A stretch of 8,274 bases of DNA from Candidatus Dadabacteria bacterium (GTDB lineage Bacteria; Desulfobacterota_D; UBA1144; Nemesobacterales; UBA2774): positions 1 to 8,274 of the forward strand of contig SMWY01000117.1 in NCBI GenBank assembly GCA_004356555.1, written 5' to 3'. Both the position numbers and the translations under genes were made by a program. Shown here in pieces: positions 5,458 to 8,274 of the stretch (positions are counted from its first letter, which is position 1; each line of letters begins with the position of its first letter). The notes under the pieces are model-generated. The model did no database searches. It was not told where the DNA came from and worked only from the letters and a program-made list of their open reading frames with translations.

Positions 5458-7500
5458 ATGGGAGAAGTAATAGCAGTCCTATTTGGGCTCATAGTAGGTG
5501 TTATTGTCTTAGGATACGCATATTTGGTGTATCGAGAGATAAAGTCTCTTCCGGAAGGCAATGACAAAATGAAAGAAATCTCTGCCTCAATACATGAGGG
5601 AGCGATGGTCTTCTTAAAAAGAGAATACAGGATAATAGGAATTTTCGTTATTATTGTCTTTATACTTCTTGGCTTCTTTATTGGCTGGAAAGCGGCAGTC
5701 GCATACTTAGGCGGCGCTTTTTGTTCGGCACTTGCAGGATTTTTCGGAATGAAAGCTGCAACAAAAGCAAATGTCAGAACTGCCCAGGCCGCAGCTACAG
5801 AGGGACAAGGCAAAGCGCTGGCAGTGGCGTTCAAAGGTGGAAACGTCATGGGATTATGCGTAGCCGGTTTAGGACTACTTGGTCTTTCAATAGCCTTTAC
5901 TTTTGGAATCGGCCTCCCGTCAAATCCAGATGACCCAACAGCACTTGCATTTTTCGCTCAGAATTTCGCTGGAGTGATCGGAGGATTTGCTATGGGCGCA
6001 AGTACAGTTGCTCTCTTTGCAAGGATTGGTGGCGGTATATTCACCAAGGGTGCCGATGTCGGTGCAGACCTGGTAGGTAAGGTTGAAGCCGGCATCCCTG
6101 AAGATGATCCTAGAAATCCTGCTACCATTGCAGATAATGTTGGAGATAACGTTGGAGACGTTGCAGGTATGGGGGCTGACCTTTTTGAATCATATGTCGG
6201 CGCCGTTATCGCAACAATGGTAATAGCAGCTGGTATGGGAACGAATGCAATAGCTTATATGGCTATTCCAATAATTCTTATAGCGATTGGCAGCTTCTCC
6301 TCAATAATAGGATCTAAAAGCGTTGAGTGGATGAAAAACCTAGAACCGCAGCTCATACTAAGAAGAGCCACTTTCTATGCCGGAGGAATTTACCTGGCAG
6401 TTTCACTGATAGTGCTCTTAGTAGTAGGTCTCGTTGACGGAATAGGCGGATATATAATCTGGATATGGCTAACAGCTGTTTTGGGATTATTAGCTGGTAT
6501 AGCAATCGGACTATTAACCGAATACTACACTTCGGGCTCTCCCGTTAGAAAAATTGCAGAAGCATCTCAAACAGGAGTTGCTACAAACATCATTGAAGGA
6601 CTATCATTGGGAATGATGAGCACCACAGCTCCTGTGATAGTAATAGCTATCGCAATTGGAGTTTCCTATTCATTCGCCGGGCTCTACGGAATAGGAATCG
6701 CCGCTGTGAGTATGCTTGCAACTATTGGAATAACCATGTCGGTAGATGCTTACGGACCTGTAGCTGACAACGCCGGGGGTATTACGCAAATGGCAAAACT
6801 TGGAGATGATGTAAGAAAAATTACAGACAAACTCGACTCACTTGGAAACACAACAGCGGCTATCGGAAAAGGATTTGCAATTGGTTCTGCTGCACTTGCG
6901 GCACTTGCTCTTTTTGCAGCCTATACAAAAGCGGTTGGGTTAGATTCAATTGACCTAACTCATAGTAATGTCATTACCGGCTTGCTCTTAGGAGGAACCC
7001 TGCCGTTTTTACTTGCGGCTCTTACAATGGGAGCTGTTGGAAGAACTGCACAAAAGATGGTAGAAGAGGTAAGGAGACAGTTTAGGGATATTCCGGGACT
7101 TCTTGAAGGAAAGGCAAAACCTGATTATGCCACATGTATTGCTATAAGTACGGACGCTTCACTTAGAGAGATGATAATTCCCGGAGTTATAGCTATCGTA
7201 GCCCCTCTTGTTATTGGGCTTATCCTTGGTCCTGAAGGCTTAGGCGGTTTTCTGTCTGGAGCCATTGTATCGGGTGTGATGCTTGCGCTTATGATGGCAA
7301 ACTCTGGCGGTGCCTGGGACAATGCTAAAAAATATATTGAAGAAGGCAATCTGGGTGGAAAGGGATCTGATGCTCATCATGCAGCGGTTGTGGGAGACAC
7401 AATTGGAGATCCATTTAAGGATACGTCAGGGCCTTCAATGAACATTTTGATAAAGCTAATGGCAATTGTATCCCTAGTGATTGCACCATTATTAATTTGA
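5458..7500 (+). CDS. hppA: Membrane-bound K+-dependent ion-pumping pyrophosphatase
   Basis: This integral membrane enzyme couples pyrophosphate hydrolysis to pumping of H+ or Na+ out of the cytoplasm. The 680 aa and alternating hydrophobic segments fit the ~16-helix family. Active-site motifs are GGGIFTKGADVGADLVGKVE (191-210), DNVGDNVGDVAGMGADLFESY (226-246), SVDAYGPVADNAGGI (428-442), SGGAWDNAKK (616-625) and VVGDTIGDPFKDTSGPS (644-660). The ion-selectivity region GNTTAAIGKG (463-472) has Ala467 and Gly470. K+-independent enzymes carry Lys and usually Thr there, so this is the K+-dependent class. E244 in DLFESY is placed as in characterised Na+ pumps, so Na+ or mixed Na+/H+ transport is possible. 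A strong AAGGAGGT (5442-5449) lies 8 nt before the ATG; pth ends 19 nt upstream. Confidence 0.96.
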   Translation: MGEVIAVLFGLIVGVIVLGYAYLVYREIKSLPEGNDKMKEISASIHEGAMVFLKREYRIIGIFVIIVFILLGFFIGWKAAVAYLGGAFCSALAGFFGMKAATKANVRTAQAAATEGQGKALAVAFKGGNVMGLCVAGLGLLGLSIAFTFGIGLPSNPDDPTALAFFAQNFAGVIGGFAMGASTVALFARIGGGIFTKGADVGADLVGKVEAGIPEDDPRNPATIADNVGDNVGDVAGMGADLFESYVGAVIATMVIAAGMGTNAIAYMAIPIILIAIGSFSSIIGSKSVEWMKNLEPQLILRRATFYAGGIYLAVSLIVLLVVGLVDGIGGYIIWIWLTAVLGLLAGIAIGLLTEYYTSGSPVRKIAEASQTGVATNIIEGLSLGMMSTTAPVIVIAIAIGVSYSFAGLYGIGIAAVSMLATIGITMSVDAYGPVADNAGGITQMAKLGDDVRKITDKLDSLGNTTAAIGKGFAIGSAALAALALFAAYTKAVGLDSIDLTHSNVITGLLLGGTLPFLLAALTMGAVGRTAQKMVEEVRRQFRDIPGLLEGKAKPDYATCIAISTDASLREMIIPGVIAIVAPLVIGLILGPEGLGGFLSGAIVSGVMLALMMANSGGAWDNAKKYIEEGNLGGKGSDAHHAAVVGDTIGDPFKDTSGPSMNILIKLMAIVSLVIAPLLI

Positions 7501-7514
7501 AGAAAGAAAATAAA

Positions 7515-7553
7515 TAAAGGATGCGGTAATGCGAATGAATACCGCACCCTTTA
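7515..7553. terminator. Intergenic hairpin after hppA, possible terminator
   Basis: Bases 7515-7528 (AAAGGATGCGGTA core) pair with 7540-7553 (TACCGCACCCTTT core) around an 11-nt loop. The stem is about 14 bp with one A/C mismatch. It lies 15 nt after the hppA stop. On the plus strand no T-run follows (AAATAAAG). On the minus strand the stem is followed by a T-rich stretch (TTTATTTATTTTCTTTC). It may end or stabilise the hppA transcript, but a standard plus-strand U-tract is missing. Confidence 0.5.
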
Positions 7554-7560
7554 AATAAAG

Positions 7561-7588
7561 TTAACAACTCGGTTTTTCCGTGGACAAT
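7561..7588 (+). promoter_or_regulatory. Possible rpsF promoter
   Basis: TTAACA (7561-7566), a 16-nt spacer and GACAAT (7583-7588) would start transcription near 7595, upstream of the whole rpsF leader structure. An alternative is TGGACA (7581-7586) with AATAAT (7603-7608), a better hexamer pair, but it would start near 7615 and remove the 5' strand of the leader's closing helix. Both are weak calls. Confidence 0.3.
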
Positions 7589-7607
7589 GTTTTACAAAGT
7601 AAAATAA

Positions 7608-7666
7608 TCTGTCGCTCTGATCACATATAATTAAACAGCAATCAGGGCCCAAACGACCGAGACAGG
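7608..7666 (+). promoter_or_regulatory. Putative S6:S18-binding leader of rpsF
   Basis: A two-helix structure can be drawn in the rpsF 5' leader. P1 pairs CTGTC (7609-7613) with GACAG (7661-7665). Directly inside it, P2 pairs GCTCTGAT (7614-7621) with ATCAGGGC (7641-7648), with one G-T pair. The 5' strands of P1 and P2 are contiguous, while the 3' side has a 12-nt asymmetric loop containing ACCGA next to P1. A CCG-bearing asymmetric loop is the hallmark of the S6:S18 leader, a 16S rRNA mimic by which bS6-bS18 represses its own operon. The 3' strand of P1 runs into the AGGAGGT Shine-Dalgarno (7664-7670), so a bound complex would block ribosome entry. The fold was drawn by hand, not computed. 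Confidence 0.6.
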
Positions 7667-7677
7667 AGGTAGTAAAA

Positions 7678-8274
7678 ATGGCAGTAACGCCAAACTATTA
7701 CGAAACGCTTTACATCACAAGGCCTGATATTCAAGAAGAAGACCTGGCTAAAATTCAGCAAAAACTCCAAGATTCCATTTCTGCACATCAAGGTGAGATT
7801 ATAAAGGCCGATAAATGGGCTGAAAGGGGATTGGCATACGAGATACAAAATCATAAAAAAGGCATTTACTATATATTGATATTTAAAGCATTACCCGGCG
7901 TCGGTGCAGAGATAGAAAAACATCTAAGTTTCTACAATACCGATATCCTCAGATTCATTACGCTAAGAATAACGGAAGAGGCCGCAAATAAGGCGGAGAC
8001 GGAACCCGAAACTCAAAAAGAGGTTGAGGTAAAAATTACAGAAGAGGCTCCAAATAAAGAGGAGACCTCACAGGATAAGGCGGAGACAGAACCCGAAACT
8101 CAAAAAGAGGATAGCATCGAAGAACCTACCGTTGAGATTACTGAAGAGGTAGAAATTACAGAAGAGCCTCCAAATAAAGAGGAGACCCCTCAGGATAAGG
8201 CGGAGACGGAACCCGAAACTCAAACAGCGGATAGCGTCGAAGAACCTACCGTTGAGATTACTGAAGAGGTAGAA
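7678..8274 (+). CDS. rpsF: 30S ribosomal protein bS6 with long acidic repeat tail (3' end outside window)
   Basis: bS6 binds the 16S rRNA central domain together with bS18. The frame is open for 199 codons to the window end with no stop. Residues 1-97 are the normal ferredoxin-like bS6 core: YYETLYITRPDI (7-18), the KWAERGLAYEIQNHKKGIYY segment (46-65) typical of W/G-(R)-LAYPI-(K)K-(G)-YY, FKALPGVGAEIEKHL (69-83), and DILRFITLRI (89-98). From about residue 99 the protein is an acidic, proline-containing extension of at least 100 residues made of tandem repeats. E. coli bS6 has only a short tail to which RimK adds glutamates. An excellent AGGAGGT lies at 7664-7670, 7 nt before the ATG. rpsR and rplI would normally follow. 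Confidence 0.93.
   Translation, partial: MAVTPNYYETLYITRPDIQEEDLAKIQQKLQDSISAHQGEIIKADKWAERGLAYEIQNHKKGIYYILIFKALPGVGAEIEKHLSFYNTDILRFITLRITEEAANKAETEPETQKEVEVKITEEAPNKEETSQDKAETEPETQKEDSIEEPTVEITEEVEITEEPPNKEETPQDKAETEPETQTADSVEEPTVEITEEVE
7972..8274 (+). repeat. In-frame 120-bp tandem repeats encoding the bS6 tail
   Basis: Two near-identical units, 8038-8157 and 8158 to the window end, each encode 40 residues of the pattern TEE-x-PNKEET-x-QDKAETEPETQ…DS-x-EEPTVEITEEVE-I. Over the 117 comparable bases I count 7 differences, most of them amino-acid changing. A shortened 66-bp unit at 7972-8037 (TEEAANKAETEPETQKEVEVKI) precedes them and lacks two internal blocks. The array may continue beyond the window. 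Confidence 0.85.

Noticed and set aside
5439..5849. Minus-strand 136-codon open frame over the start of hppA
   Set aside because: It is antisense to the conserved hppA N-terminus; the composition is a by-product of Gly/Ala-rich membrane protein codons.
7642..7854. Minus-strand open frame over the rpsF start
   Set aside because: It is antisense to bS6 and its leader; the plus-strand bS6 match is unambiguous.
7972..8274. CRISPR or other spaced-repeat array
   Set aside because: The repeats are contiguous, in frame with rpsF and have no spacers; they are a coding tandem repeat.

Overview
The window is a piece of bacterial chromosome. A conserved housekeeping block fills the right half and a short stretch of accessory, phage- or island-like DNA sits at the left edge. 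The host is not identifiable to phylum. The prs–rplY(ctc)–pth order followed by rpsF is common in Gram-negative lineages of the Desulfobacterota/Nitrospirota type. AAGGAG-type ribosome binding sites, a K+-dependent-type membrane pyrophosphatase and a likely F420/FMN split-barrel enzyme are compatible with an uncultured lineage of that kind, but this is inference.

Left edge (1–1093): an orphan minus-strand reading frame without a usable start codon runs off the left end. Then come three tightly packed small plus-strand genes (112, 62 and 70 codons) of unknown function, the last with a signal peptide or membrane anchor and four cysteines. The first and third share an almost identical translation-initiation sequence. 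This cassette ends beside a 45-nt 5' fragment of a tRNA-Leu(CAG) gene on the minus strand (1094–1138). The acceptor 5' strand, D-arm and complete anticodon arm are present, but the variable arm, T-arm and 3' acceptor strand are gone. That is what one end of an element integrated in a tRNA gene, or a deletion scar, would look like.

Middle (1312–3068, minus strand): a FIST-domain sensory protein (400 aa), and upstream of it a small split-barrel flavin/F420-binding protein of the PPOX/Rv0121 type (144 aa).

Right half (3178–8274, plus strand): divergent from these, behind a good sigma-70-type promoter, lie prs (PRPP synthetase), rplY/ctc (ribosomal protein bL25 with acidic tail), pth (peptidyl-tRNA hydrolase) and hppA (membrane-bound pyrophosphatase). 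A hairpin follows. Then comes rpsF (ribosomal protein bS6), preceded by a leader that folds like the S6:S18-binding autoregulatory mRNA element. The rpsF frame is open to the window end because bS6 carries a long, very acidic C-terminal extension built from 40-residue tandem repeats. The genes make a translation/nucleotide block: Prs makes PRPP, bL25 and bS6 are ribosomal parts, Pth recycles peptidyl-tRNA, and the pyrophosphatase turns pyrophosphate from biosynthesis into an ion gradient.

The items most worth a second look are the repeat-built acidic tail of bS6, the putative S6:S18 leader whose closing helix runs into the Shine-Dalgarno, and the truncated tRNA-Leu beside the unknown small-gene cassette.
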